A stretch of DNA of 64,000 nt, from contig NZ_FXXB01000008.1 in the NCBI RefSeq assembly GCF_900184245.1, positions 930,001-994,000 on the forward strand. The letters run 5' to 3'. This stretch comes from Brachybacterium massiliense. Lineage in GTDB: Bacteria > Actinomycetota > Actinomycetes > Actinomycetales > Dermabacteraceae. Both the position numbers and the translations under genes were made by a program. Numbering within the stretch: position 1 is the stretch's first letter; the number at the start of each line of letters is the position of its first letter. Under the pieces are notes generated by a model that saw nothing but the letters and a program-made list of their open reading frames with translations, ran no database searches and had not been told where the DNA came from. Below are positions 37,353 to 46,554 of this stretch, piece by piece.

Positions 37353-37772
37353 ATGGCTGTCACCGCCCACAAGCTCGGCCCCGGCGTCCTCACCGTCGGC
37401 GAGACCGGCACCCTCCGCGAGTTCACCTCGCAGATCACCAACGCCCGCTGGACCCCGAGCGTCGATCAGGAGGACCCGATCGACGTGCTCTCCGGCGAGC
37501 AGATCGCCGACGACCCCAACATCACCTCGGTCATCGCCGGGACCTTCCTGCAGGAGTACGGCTCCGAGGCGCTCGTGACCTGGTGCTGGGAGCACCGCGG
37601 CGAGGTGCTGCCGTTCAGCTTCCAGCCCCGGTCCGACCAGCAGCTCGCGATCTCCGGCCAGTGCCAGGTGCTCCCCGTCGAGGTCGGCGGCGACGTGAAG
37701 GCACGCAACACCACGGACTTCGAGTTCCCCCTGATCGGCGATCCCACCTTCGGGACCGAGCCCGCGGTCTGA
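37353..37772 (+). CDS. Major tail tube protein
   Basis: A 139-residue beta-rich protein (GPGVLTVGETGTLREFTSQI, then VLSGEQIADDPNITSVIAGT and EFPLIGDPTF). Order in the module and the ending typical of short siphovirus tail-tube subunits support the call. GAAAGAAGG precedes the ATG. Confidence 0.75.
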   Translation: MAVTAHKLGPGVLTVGETGTLREFTSQITNARWTPSVDQEDPIDVLSGEQIADDPNITSVIAGTFLQEYGSEALVTWCWEHRGEVLPFSFQPRSDQQLAISGQCQVLPVEVGGDVKARNTTDFEFPLIGDPTFGTEPAV

Positions 37773-37774
37773 TC

Positions 37775-38161
37775 GTGGCGGGGCGCGAGGCAGGCATCCG
37801 GATCGAGGGGCAGCGCGAGCTACGCAAGTCCCTCCGCCAGGCCGGCGACGACCTCGAGGACCTCAAGGCGGCCCACAAGGCCGCTGCCGAGGTCGCCGCC
37901 GGCGGCGCCAAGCCGCTCGTCCCCGTCCGCTCCGGCCGCCTCGCCGGCACGATCCGGCCCGGCGGCACCAAGACGCAGGCCGTCATCCGCGCCGGCAAGA
38001 AGGCCGTCCCCTACGCCGGCCCCATCCACTGGGGCTGGGAAGCGCGCGGAATCGAGCCCTCGCCATTCCTGGCAGACGGCGCGAAGAATACAGAACCACA
38101 ATGGGTCGAGTTGTTTTATCAAGAGCTCGACAAAGCACTCAAGAAAGTTAAAGGCAAATGA
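37775..38161 (+). CDS. HK97 gp10-like tail-completion protein
   Basis: A 128-residue protein resembling the HK97-gp10_like family: GQRELRKSLRQAGDDLEDLK, then PVRSGRLAGTIRP, the GPIHWGW motif and PSPFLADGAKN. The start is the GTG at 37775. The last 25 codons are strikingly AT-rich compared with the rest (AAGAAAGTTAAAGGCAAATGA at the end), unlike neighbours, so the 3' end may come from recombination. The stop overlaps the next ATG. Confidence 0.75.
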   Translation: MAGREAGIRIEGQRELRKSLRQAGDDLEDLKAAHKAAAEVAAGGAKPLVPVRSGRLAGTIRPGGTKTQAVIRAGKKAVPYAGPIHWGWEARGIEPSPFLADGAKNTEPQWVELFYQELDKALKKVKGK

Positions 38162-38175
38162 ACAAGACCTATGTG

Positions 38176-39620
38176 GGCTCTTCGCGGTTCGTGGTGAATG
38201 ACCCTGCTGTAGCGGGTATTCACGCTACGGTTCTCGCGGCGCTGGCTAACAGGATACGGGTCCGGTAGTTCTCCGCGTTACGGAAGCCGCGGCCGGTGCG
38301 TTTGATGTTCTTGATGCCGGTGTTCGCTGCCTCGACTCGGGCGGTGGTCGCGCCGGTGACGATGAGGACCTCGATCGCGTCCCACCAGGTCACGACGGTG
38401 TCGTAGAGCTTGGTCGCCTCGGGCATGTTCGCGAGCTGGGCGAAGTAGCCCATCCGCATCCGTTCGTCCCAGGCCTGGGCGAGGGTGTCGGTGGCCAGCA
38501 AGCGGCGGAGCTGCTCCTTGATGCCCCAGGCGGCCGAGAGCTCGTCGGTGGGGTCATCGGTGCGGAACACCGACTCCAACCGCTCCCAGGCCCGTGGAGT
38601 GAGGGTGTCAGCGCCGCGTAGCAGCAGCATCCGGTGGGCCCAGGCCGGGTCGTCCTTGCGGCCGCGACGACCGCGATGGGTGCGGGCTAGGCGTTGACGG
38701 ACGGTGGTGACCATGTCGTTTCCGAGCTTGACGAGGTGGAACTTGTCGACCGAGACCGCAACGCGGGGCAGGTAGGTCCGCAGTGCTTTGCGGAACGCGG
38801 CCGAGGGATCGATGGCGACGATCTCGATCCGCTCCCGCCAGAGCTCGGAGCGCTGGGCGAGCCAGTCGCCGACGGCGGTGGAGTCCCGGCCGTCGACGAT
38901 ACCGAGGACCTGCCCGGTGGAGAGGTCGACCAGGGTCGTCATCCAGGGCTCGAACCGTCTCCAGGCACCGTCGTCGGTGCGGAACCAGCGCACCGACCGG
39001 TAGCGGTGCTCATCGATGCCCAGGCGCGTCACTGACACGTCCTCGGCGGTGGGCAGGACCACGGCGGCAGCCGCCAGCGCGGCCTGGACCAGCCACCACG
39101 AGACGCCATGGGCCCGGGCGACTTCCGAGGCTGCCCGGCCAGAGGTGATCACCGCGGAGACGACCTGATCCCGCAGCCGGGTCGTCGAGCGCGCGCGGTG
39201 CGGGACCTGGTCGGTCGCTTCCCAGAACGTGCGCCGGGCGCAGGCCGACTCGAGGCAGAACCAGCGCCGCTTGGCCCACACCACCGCCATCGCCCCGGCC
39301 ACGGGCACGTCTCGCACCTTCTGGGATCGGCGGGAGTGGACCTTGGTCGCGAGCACCCCGCACGACGGACAGCCCGGCGGCTCGATGGATTCGATCACCA
39401 CCCGCCGGCCTCCATCGGGCAGGTCGATCGCGTCGATGACGCGGTAGTCGGGCAGGTTGAAGATCGTGCTCGCAGCATCTCGCTGCGAACCCGTATTCTC
39501 ATGCACAGGCTCGTGGTCCTCTGGGATGTGGCTGTCTAGACAACACCCATCACAGCAGGACCACGGGTCGTTCTACGCCAGCGACGCGACGCTCTCCTTC
39601 ACCACGAGCCGCGAAGAGCC
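38176..39620. mobile_element. ISL3-family insertion sequence, 1445 bp
   Basis: Ends are inverted repeats of 23 bp with one mismatch: GGCTCTTCGCGGTTCGTGG at the left, with the right-end complement carrying GGCTC in place of GGTTC. One transposase gene fills the element, read on the minus strand. Intact ends, duplication and open frame indicate a recent, possibly active insertion. The direction opposes tail-gene transcription. Confidence 0.93.
38220..39506 (-). CDS. ISL3-family transposase
   Basis: A 428-residue DDE transposase. An N-terminal zinc ribbon (CPSCGVLATKVHSRR and CLESAC) precedes an HTH region and the catalytic core: first Asp in RLGIDEHRYR, second in VAIDPSAAFRKAL, Glu in ARVEAANTGIKNIKRTGRGF, the ISL3 C-terminal signature. 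Full length, no frameshift. Confidence 0.93.
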   Translation of the reverse strand: MHENTGSQRDAASTIFNLPDYRVIDAIDLPDGGRRVVIESIEPPGCPSCGVLATKVHSRRSQKVRDVPVAGAMAVVWAKRRWFCLESACARRTFWEATDQVPHRARSTTRLRDQVVSAVITSGRAASEVARAHGVSWWLVQAALAAAAVVLPTAEDVSVTRLGIDEHRYRSVRWFRTDDGAWRRFEPWMTTLVDLSTGQVLGIVDGRDSTAVGDWLAQRSELWRERIEIVAIDPSAAFRKALRTYLPRVAVSVDKFHLVKLGNDMVTTVRQRLARTHRGRRGRKDDPAWAHRMLLLRGADTLTPRAWERLESVFRTDDPTDELSAAWGIKEQLRRLLATDTLAQAWDERMRMGYFAQLANMPEATKLYDTVVTWWDAIEVLIVTGATTARVEAANTGIKNIKRTGRGFRNAENYRTRILLASAARTVA

Positions 39621-39886
39621 CCTATGTGACGTTCGAGCTGCTCGACGGGACCGTGCACGACAAGGTGCGCGTGCTCGCTGCCGACAAGGTGCGCGCCGAG
39701 GGGATCTGCCGCGACAACGGCTGGCCGCTGGTCGAGGGCCCCCGGTTCCATGTCGCACTGACCTACGCCACCGCCAAGCGCGCCGAGCACACCGACGCCC
39801 CGAACGTCGCCGCGTTCATGGACGACCTCGCCGATTACGCGCTCTCGACCGACGAGACCGAGGACGGCGAGCCGGACCCTACCTGA

Positions 39887-40026
39887 CCGGCTGGCGAGCG
39901 CACCTGGTCGCGCTCGCTATCCGCTCCGGCATCCCGGTCGCCGCATGGCTGGACGGCGACCCGCACGACCTCGAGACCGCCCTACTACTGATCGACCGAG
40001 AAAGCGAGGATAGTCATGGCAGGTAA
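39887..40026 (+). CDS. Gp T-like extension of the tail chaperone, -1 frame
   Basis: Overlapping the end of the chaperone in the -1 frame is a 48-residue sequence (YLTGWRAHLVALAIRSGIPV, ending ESEDSHGR at 40026) with no start of its own. It extends into the tape-measure start. This is the usual G/GT arrangement of long-tailed phages, where a minority of ribosomes slip back one base. The shift would occur at or before GAC-CCT (39875-39880). No textbook slippery heptamer is present there. Confidence 0.6.
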
Positions 40027-42304
40027 ATCCGCGATCCTCGCTGTGAAGATCATCGGTGACGCTTCCAACGCGATCGGCTCGATGGGTAAGGCCGGCCTCG
40101 CCGTCGCTGGCCTCGGCACTGCAGCTGTAGCTGCCGGCGCGCTGGTCGGCAAGGCGCTGTATGACATCGGCGCTGCCGCGACCGACATGGACAACGAGAT
40201 CCGGATCGGCACCGGCGCTACCGGCGAGGCGCTCGAGGGCATGCAGGACACCGCCCGCGATGTGGCGCGCAAGGTCCCCGCCTCGCTCGATGAGGTCGGC
40301 ACCGCCGTCGCCGACCTCAACACCAACCTCGGCCTCACCGGCCCGGTGCTCGACACCGTGGCCTCTCAGGTGCTCGAGGCCGGCCGCATGCTCGGCGAGG
40401 ACATCGACATCAAGAACGCCGCGAGCACGCTCAACGGCTTCAACGTCGCCGCCGAGGAAACCCCCGACGCGCTCGATGACATCTTCCGCGTCTCGCAGGC
40501 CACCGGCACCTCGATGAACGACCTCACCGGGCAGCTCTCTACGCAGTCCGGTGTGCTCTCCGAGCTAGGGCTCGGCCTCGGCGACTCGGCCGCGCTCATC
40601 GGTGGTCTGTCCAAGGCCGGCATCGACTCCAACGCCGTGCTCAAGGGCATGGGACGCTCGATGACCAAGCTCGCCAAGGACGGCGAGCCCACCGCCGACA
40701 CCTTCAATCGCGTCATGGGCGAGCTGCAGGGGTTCATCGACACCGGCGACACCGCTGCCGCGATGGACCTCGCCACCGACCTGTTCGGCACCCGCGCCGC
40801 CCCACAGTTCATCGCCGCGCTCGAGTCCGGCGTGCTCAACATGGAGGATCTGATGGGCGCCACCGGCGCCACTCAAGACACCATCCTCGGTCTCGCCGAT
40901 GAGACCCGCACCGCCGGGCAGCAGTGGGACATCCTCAAGAACAACGCGATGCTCGCCCTCGAGCCGATCGGCACGGTCATCTTCGGCGCCGTGGGCGATG
41001 CGCTCGGCGCGCTCGCGCAGTGGATCTCTACGATCGACTTCACCCCGATCCAGACGTTCGCCGATCAGATCGGGCCTGCCCTCGGCGAGCTCGGCGGGCA
41101 GCTCGGCGAGCTGCTGCTGCCGGTCCTCGAGCGCATGGGCCCCGCGCTGACCGGCATGCTCGAGGGCGGCATGCCGCTGACCGGCATGCTCGATCAGCTG
41201 TGGCCGGCCGTCGAGAGCATCGGGCAGGCGTTCATGGACGCCATGCCGGTGATCCTCGAGTTCGGCGAGTCCCTGCTGCCGCTGATCGGCGGCGCGGTCG
41301 AGGCGATCATCCCGCTGCTCATGGACATCGCCGAGACCGCGATCCCCGCCGTTATGGGGATCATCGAGGAGGTGCTGCCGATCGTGCAGAACATCCTCGA
41401 GACCGTGGTGCCCGCCGTGATCGGTGCCGTCGAGGAGCTGGTGCCTAAGATTCTCGAAATCGTTGATCCTGTAATGGAAATAGTTTCGACGCTGCTGGAT
41501 TATCTCGCGCCGGCGGTCGAGTTCATCCTGCCGATCGTGGTCGGGATCTTCGATGCGCTAGTCACGCAGATCAGCGGCGCGATTGACATTATCGTGGCCG
41601 TGCTCGAGACCGTCTCCAATCTGCTCAAAGGCGATTGGTCCGCTGCCTGGGAGTCGATCAAGGGCGTCGTGGACGGCGCGATTACTTTTGTGCAGGGAAT
41701 CATCGATCAGGGCATGGCGATCATCTCCGGGATCACCGGGCAGACGATTGACGACATCAAGCGCACCTTCCGCGACGGATGGGCGCTGATCGTGGACACC
41801 GTGAAGACCAAGGCCGGCGACCTGATCGGCGAGGTCAAGGCGCTGCCCGGCAAGATCAAAGACGGGCTCGGCAATATGGCGAACCTGCTCAAGCAGGCCG
41901 GCAAGGATCTCATTCAGGGCATGATCAACGGGATCGGCTCGATGGGGCAGGCACTCAAGGACAAGGCGAGCGGTCTCGCCGGCGGCGCTGTGGACGCGAT
42001 CAAGGGCAAGCTCGGCATCGCGTCCCCGTCTAAGGTCATGCAGCAGGTCGGTGTGTGGACCGGCGAGGGTCTGATCCAAGGCGTCGAGAAGATGCAGCGC
42101 GGCGCGGCCGGTGCTATGGCGGATCTCGTCACGGTGCCCGACGCGCCGCGGATCGGTGTGCAAGCTGCCGGCCGTTCGGCGCGCTCCGACGCGCAGCACC
42201 TGCACATTCACATCGAGGGTGCTTTTGTCGGTGACCGGATCGGGCTCGCCCGCGAGATCGAGCAGATCCTCGCCGACCGCCGTGCACTGATCGGGGCGGC
42301 GTGA
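40016..42304 (+). CDS. Tape measure protein
   Basis: A 762-residue protein. An N-terminal Gly/Ala-rich segment is followed by a TP901-type core (GTGATGEALEGMQDTARDVA, TGTSMNDLTGQLSTQSGVL, GIDSNAVLKGMGRSMTKL), then long hydrophobic helical repeats (residues 345-560) and a C-terminal GLGNMANLLKQ ... IASPSKVMQQVGVWTGEGL, a common tape-measure ending. At about 0.15 nm per residue it predicts a tail near 110 nm. A short AT-rich patch near 41450-41490 breaks the GC pattern. Confidence 0.9.
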   Translation: MAGKSAILAVKIIGDASNAIGSMGKAGLAVAGLGTAAVAAGALVGKALYDIGAAATDMDNEIRIGTGATGEALEGMQDTARDVARKVPASLDEVGTAVADLNTNLGLTGPVLDTVASQVLEAGRMLGEDIDIKNAASTLNGFNVAAEETPDALDDIFRVSQATGTSMNDLTGQLSTQSGVLSELGLGLGDSAALIGGLSKAGIDSNAVLKGMGRSMTKLAKDGEPTADTFNRVMGELQGFIDTGDTAAAMDLATDLFGTRAAPQFIAALESGVLNMEDLMGATGATQDTILGLADETRTAGQQWDILKNNAMLALEPIGTVIFGAVGDALGALAQWISTIDFTPIQTFADQIGPALGELGGQLGELLLPVLERMGPALTGMLEGGMPLTGMLDQLWPAVESIGQAFMDAMPVILEFGESLLPLIGGAVEAIIPLLMDIAETAIPAVMGIIEEVLPIVQNILETVVPAVIGAVEELVPKILEIVDPVMEIVSTLLDYLAPAVEFILPIVVGIFDALVTQISGAIDIIVAVLETVSNLLKGDWSAAWESIKGVVDGAITFVQGIIDQGMAIISGITGQTIDDIKRTFRDGWALIVDTVKTKAGDLIGEVKALPGKIKDGLGNMANLLKQAGKDLIQGMINGIGSMGQALKDKASGLAGGAVDAIKGKLGIASPSKVMQQVGVWTGEGLIQGVEKMQRGAAGAMADLVTVPDAPRIGVQAAGRSARSDAQHLHIHIEGAFVGDRIGLAREIEQILADRRALIGAA

Positions 42305-43542
42305 TGGCCTACACCCGCCCCGGTCGCCTGTACCGCAAGCTGCAGCCCGATCAGCCGCTGTTTCGCCTCACGGTCGAGGACGGCACCGACCTCCGCGACA
42401 GCACCCTGACCGGAGTGACGATCAAGCGGGGCGACGGCTCACCGGACGGCGGCGTGACTCCCTCGACGCTCGAGGTCGGCCTGTCCGCCTACGCCTCTAT
42501 CCGTTCTGGGCTGCACTGCTCGCTGTCCCTCACGGACTACGGGGCGCAGCTGATGAACACTCTCGTGGGCGCGTCCGCGAGCGTGATACAGCCGCGGTTC
42601 GCCGGCAGGATCGGCCGGCAGCACGTGGACGACCGCGGGCGCCGGCAGCAGACTACGCTCATGGCCGCGTCGTGGACCGCGCAGCTCGGCCGCGTCCGCA
42701 AGACCTACACCCCCGCGGTCGGCACCAACATCGCTACGGTCATCTCCGAGCTGATGACCGCCCCGGCGCTGCCGCGGCTGTCCGGCCCGACACGCCTCGC
42801 AACCTTAGACCAGTACGGAACGGTGCACCAGGCGCAGGACCCGCAGACCTACGGCGACATTGGCAAGTGGACCAGCGACCTCGGCATCAAGGCGATCGAG
42901 ACCCGCGCTGGCTCACAGCAGATCACCACGCACGCCGCACGGTGGGCCGACGCTCTCGCCAACATGGATTACTGGCTTCCGGTGATCCGCTCGCAGGCCC
43001 TCGCGCCCGCGAAGTGGCAGCAGGACTCCGAGGGCATCCCCCGCAACCAGCGCCTCACGTGGGGAGTCGGTGCCAGTACCAACACCGCAACGTGGGGCGA
43101 CGTGGACGACCCCAACGCCGTCGTGGTCGATCACGACCTCACGCACGCTCGATTCAACAATGAGGACCAGGTGCGCGCCGAGGGGTTCCGACTCCGCGCT
43201 CTCGAGTGGGAGTCCGCCTACTCGATCCCGAACGTCGAGATCGACCTGTTACACCTGCTCACGTCGCCCCGAAAGTACGATCGAGACCAGGCAGCGCGAC
43301 TGCTCCGGCTCGAGGACGGCGACCCCGTTTACCTGTCTGGAGACTGGCATCATCAGTTGCAGGGCATCCACTTCGTCACGGGGATCACCGAGACGATCAC
43401 CGGCACCGGCTGGACGCTCGCGCTCTCCCTCGCGCCGTCGCAGATCGTCATCGGCAGCGTCTCCCCCACCGTCCCCGCCCGCGTGTGGGACTCCGCGACC
43501 TATCCCTGGTCGGACGAGTCCCGCACCTGGAACGCCGCCTGA
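42304..43542 (+). CDS. Minor tail / tail-tip protein
   Basis: A 413-residue protein just after the tape measure, where Dit or Tal-type baseplate hub proteins lie. Mostly beta strand, with SPDGGVTPSTLEVGLSAYA, RFAGRIGRQHVDDRGRRQQ and a C-terminal GIHFVTGITETITGTGWTLAL typical of phage hub proteins. Only one such gene is present where two are usual, so it may combine both roles. A GTG three bases earlier would also couple it to the upstream stop. Confidence 0.7.
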   Translation: MAYTRPGRLYRKLQPDQPLFRLTVEDGTDLRDSTLTGVTIKRGDGSPDGGVTPSTLEVGLSAYASIRSGLHCSLSLTDYGAQLMNTLVGASASVIQPRFAGRIGRQHVDDRGRRQQTTLMAASWTAQLGRVRKTYTPAVGTNIATVISELMTAPALPRLSGPTRLATLDQYGTVHQAQDPQTYGDIGKWTSDLGIKAIETRAGSQQITTHAARWADALANMDYWLPVIRSQALAPAKWQQDSEGIPRNQRLTWGVGASTNTATWGDVDDPNAVVVDHDLTHARFNNEDQVRAEGFRLRALEWESAYSIPNVEIDLLHLLTSPRKYDRDQAARLLRLEDGDPVYLSGDWHHQLQGIHFVTGITETITGTGWTLALSLAPSQIVIGSVSPTVPARVWDSATYPWSDESRTWNAA

Positions 43543-43552
43543 AAGGTTCATC

Positions 43553-45658
43553 ATGGCTACAGACAACGAGATGCGCGCAGCCGGTATCCACCTGCCCGGC
43601 GGCTCCGACTACATCAAGGACGGCGACGACGCGATCAGCGCGAACGCCCGCGTGCTGTGGGATCGGATCGAGGCCGCCCGTTTCGATCAGACCGCCGTGC
43701 CCCTCGGTGCATCGGACGTGTTTGACGACCTGCCGACCAACATCTACACCTGGTGGTCGGGCGAGTCTGCCGAGGCGCTCGGCATGCCGTTCGTCGCGCA
43801 GGGCACGATGATCATGTCCCGCTGGGGCAGCGCCGGCGGCGTTGCTCTCGCCGCCTCCCGATCCACGACCCCGACCCTGTGGATCAACTCGCGCCTATCC
43901 GGCGGCTGGTCCGGCTGGACGCAGATCGGCGGCACGCCCGAGCCTGTCCAGCAGCTCAAGACCGCCGGCCCCGCCGGTCTCAAGACCGCGCCCCTTGCAC
44001 TCACCACCGGGTACGGCGGTGCCCGCACCTCCGGCACCGGCACCACCTCGGTGATCCAGCACCTGCCCGCCGCCACCACGCGCCTGCAGCTCCGCATGCG
44101 GAACTGGAACCCCCGATACACCAACAGCGACCGCGCCGCCGTCACCCTCACCGGCGTGCGGATCGGCCGGCACACCAGCGGCGGCAACGGCACCAATTGG
44201 ATCAACCTGCCCGCCGGCTCGACCGAGTACGCCTCGCAGTGGATCGACGTGCCCGCCGCGCTCCGGGGCGGCGAGATCGTCGTGCAGTACACGTGGTCGG
44301 GTTCGGACGTGACGCAGTGCCTCGGCACCGCGTGGACTGACGGCAGCACAGACCAGCGGCCGCCGCTGTTCGTGTGGCTCGCGCTCGAGGTGCCCTCGAC
44401 CACCCCCGTAGTCGCCGCGTTCGGTTCCTCGACCGCGGCCGGCGTCGGCGCTGCCCGCCCCCTGATCGACTCATGGCTCGCACAGTGGGCACGCGCCAAC
44501 GATGCCGTGCCGGCGTTCTGGGCGCACTCCGGCGACTCCGCCTCGTCGTGGACCGAGAAGGCGAACAGGAAGTGGGAACTCTACGGCGACGGCATCAACG
44601 CGCCCGACGCGATGCTGTACGCGATGGGCTCTAACGACTGGGCCGGCGGTGCCTCCCTCGAGGAGCTGCAGACCAGGATCGCATCGACCGTGGCCGAGAT
44701 CCGGCGCCGCATCGGCGGCACGCTCTACGGCACCACCATCACGCCCCGCGCCACGCCGCCGAGCAATGACAACACCCGCCTCGCACTGAACGAATGGATG
44801 GAAACCTCCGGCCTGTTCCACGGCGTGCTGGACTTCGCCGGCGCCGTGGCGCTGCCTGACGGCACACTCGATCCCGCTGTGGATGCTGACGGCGTGCACG
44901 TCACCACCGCCGGGCACGCCCGCCTCGCCGCGGCGATCACCTACCCACTGGTAAGTGACCCCAATGCGATCACCTACGGCTGGTCTGGCACCCCGCACGC
45001 TTCCGAGTCGATCAAGTATGTCGGCGGTCGAGAGGTGGCCCGTAACCGGGCGATCAATCCCAGCTTCGAGGTGAGTGCAAGCACTGGCCTGATCGTCGGT
45101 TCCGAGGTCACCTTGAGCGGTAGAACGTCCGTGGCTTCGCGTGTCTCGCAGGGCACCCACTCGACGATTCTGTCGTGGGTAGATGACGGCAGCACGTCCG
45201 AGGTGCAGGGCATCGTGCAGCAGGACACCGCAGTGTCGCCGGGGCAGTGGGTGGCCGTTTCCGTGGACGTGGCCACCGCCTCGAGCGGGGTGCTGTACGC
45301 GGCGGGGATCATCACCGAGCGTGGCGACTCCAACAACCACATCACTCATCACTACCCCGGTGAATACGCCCAGGTCGGACAGAACGTGATGACGACGTTC
45401 ACCTACGCGGTCCAGGTGACTGACCCGGACGTTGCTGTCGCCCGTGCCGGTCTCCGCTTCTCCGGCACTCCGGGCACCTACTCTCTGCCGAGGGCGTGGG
45501 GCTACATCGACGGCTTCCACATCGCGGTCGCAGACACCGAAGCTGCCGCCCGCGCCCAGGTCGCCGCCTACTTCGACGGCGACTCGCCTACCCAGAACCG
45601 ACTCGATCTGCTCGAGGCCCGCCTCGACGCCCTCATCGCCCAGGAGGCCACGCCGTGA
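43553..45658 (+). CDS. Tail fibre/receptor protein with an SGNH-hydrolase domain
   Basis: A 701-residue protein. The N-terminal 130 residues look like a pyocin-knob/fibre attachment (GSDYIKDGDDAISANARVLWD, WSGWTQIGG). Residues 300-480 form an SGNH esterase: serine in AAFGSSTAAGVG, Asn in MGSNDWAGG, Asp-His in DADGVHVTTAGH. A carbohydrate-binding-like beta domain and a coiled C-terminus follow. It probably binds and de-esterifies a wall polymer during infection. The next gene's GTG overlaps its stop. Confidence 0.82.
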   Translation: MATDNEMRAAGIHLPGGSDYIKDGDDAISANARVLWDRIEAARFDQTAVPLGASDVFDDLPTNIYTWWSGESAEALGMPFVAQGTMIMSRWGSAGGVALAASRSTTPTLWINSRLSGGWSGWTQIGGTPEPVQQLKTAGPAGLKTAPLALTTGYGGARTSGTGTTSVIQHLPAATTRLQLRMRNWNPRYTNSDRAAVTLTGVRIGRHTSGGNGTNWINLPAGSTEYASQWIDVPAALRGGEIVVQYTWSGSDVTQCLGTAWTDGSTDQRPPLFVWLALEVPSTTPVVAAFGSSTAAGVGAARPLIDSWLAQWARANDAVPAFWAHSGDSASSWTEKANRKWELYGDGINAPDAMLYAMGSNDWAGGASLEELQTRIASTVAEIRRRIGGTLYGTTITPRATPPSNDNTRLALNEWMETSGLFHGVLDFAGAVALPDGTLDPAVDADGVHVTTAGHARLAAAITYPLVSDPNAITYGWSGTPHASESIKYVGGREVARNRAINPSFEVSASTGLIVGSEVTLSGRTSVASRVSQGTHSTILSWVDDGSTSEVQGIVQQDTAVSPGQWVAVSVDVATASSGVLYAAGIITERGDSNNHITHHYPGEYAQVGQNVMTTFTYAVQVTDPDVAVARAGLRFSGTPGTYSLPRAWGYIDGFHIAVADTEAAARAQVAAYFDGDSPTQNRLDLLEARLDALIAQEATP

Positions 45659-46554
45659 GCATCCGCTACGATCACCCCCGCTCCGCGTGGACGAGCAAGG
45701 CAACGCGCTCGCACCGGTTCAACACCCGCGTGCTCGGCGCTTATCTGCACTGGCCCGGCACTCCCGAGAACAGTCTGCACGGCGAGAGCACCGCGCAGAT
45801 CGCGGCCCGGCTCCGCGGATACCGAGACGACCACGTGAACCGCCGGCGCTGGAAAGATATCGCCTACGGCGCGGCCGTGGACTGGCGCGGGCAGACGTGG
45901 GAGCTCCGCGGGCTCGATCACGAGTCCGGCGCGAACGGTGGCCCCGTGAGCAACAACAACGGCGCCGGGATTCTGATGCTGCTCGGTGCCCGCGAGGTGC
46001 CGACGCAGGCGATGATCGACGGCGTGCTCCGGCTGCTCGCGCAGCTCAAGGCGACGTATCCCACCGCGTCGTGGGTGCGCGGTCACCAGCAGTCGCCCGA
46101 GGCCGGCGGGCAGTGCCCCGGCCCGGCCGTGATGGGTCTGCTCAAGGCCGGCCGGTTCCACTACCGCGGGCCGATCGCGGTGCCGGGCGGCGGCACGAGC
46201 GTGCCGGCAGTGCCGAGCGCCGAGACCGCGCCGGCGTTCCCGCTGCCGCGCCGCAAGGGCGCGATGTGCTACTACGGCCCGCCGGACGGTCCGCGCACCA
46301 GCGTCTCCGGTCGCGGCCTGAACACGTTGGTGTCCGGCGATGTGCAGCGCGTCGGAGGGCGGTGGCGCTCCCACGGCCTCGCCCGGTGGCAGCAGCGTAT
46401 GCGCGAGCGCGGCTACACCATCACGGTCGATGGGCGCTACGGCGACGAGACCGAGCGGATCGTGCGCTACTTCCAGCAGCTCATCGGCCTCACGGTGGAC
46501 GGGAAGATCGGCCCCGCCACGTGGGCCGCCGCGTGGGAGGAACCGATCCGCTGA
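45655..46554 (+). CDS. Endolysin: N-acetylmuramoyl-L-alanine amidase with peptidoglycan-binding domain
   Basis: A 299-residue lysin. Residues 1-165 form an amidase_2/PGRP domain (zinc ligands in AYLHWPG and in the GHQQSPEAGGQCPG segment; IAYGAAVDWRGQTWEL). Residues 235-295 form a PG_binding_1 domain (VDGRYGDETERIVRYFQQLI, LTVDGKIGPATW). No signal peptide, so release depends on the holins encoded next. Confidence 0.9.
   Translation: MSIRYDHPRSAWTSKATRSHRFNTRVLGAYLHWPGTPENSLHGESTAQIAARLRGYRDDHVNRRRWKDIAYGAAVDWRGQTWELRGLDHESGANGGPVSNNNGAGILMLLGAREVPTQAMIDGVLRLLAQLKATYPTASWVRGHQQSPEAGGQCPGPAVMGLLKAGRFHYRGPIAVPGGGTSVPAVPSAETAPAFPLPRRKGAMCYYGPPDGPRTSVSGRGLNTLVSGDVQRVGGRWRSHGLARWQQRMRERGYTITVDGRYGDETERIVRYFQQLIGLTVDGKIGPATWAAAWEEPIR

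Larger units (their letters stand above)
38168..39628. repeat. 8-bp target-site duplication flanking the IS
   Basis: CCTATGTG at 38168-38175 and 39621-39628; eight bases is usual for ISL3 elements. Confidence 0.9.
38158..39886 (+). pseudogene. Tail-assembly chaperone gene split by the IS
   Basis: The ATG at 38158 (overlapping the previous stop) opens six codons, MNKTYV. The IS then inserts with an 8-bp duplication, and the frame resumes at 39629 as TFELLDGTVHDKVRVLAADK and runs to 39886. Removing the IS and one copy of the duplication restores a 92-residue protein. Position before the tape-measure gene and the -1 frame extension that follows mark it as the lambda gpG-type chaperone. The GTG at 39626 could restart translation but has no ribosome site of its own. 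Confidence 0.8.
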
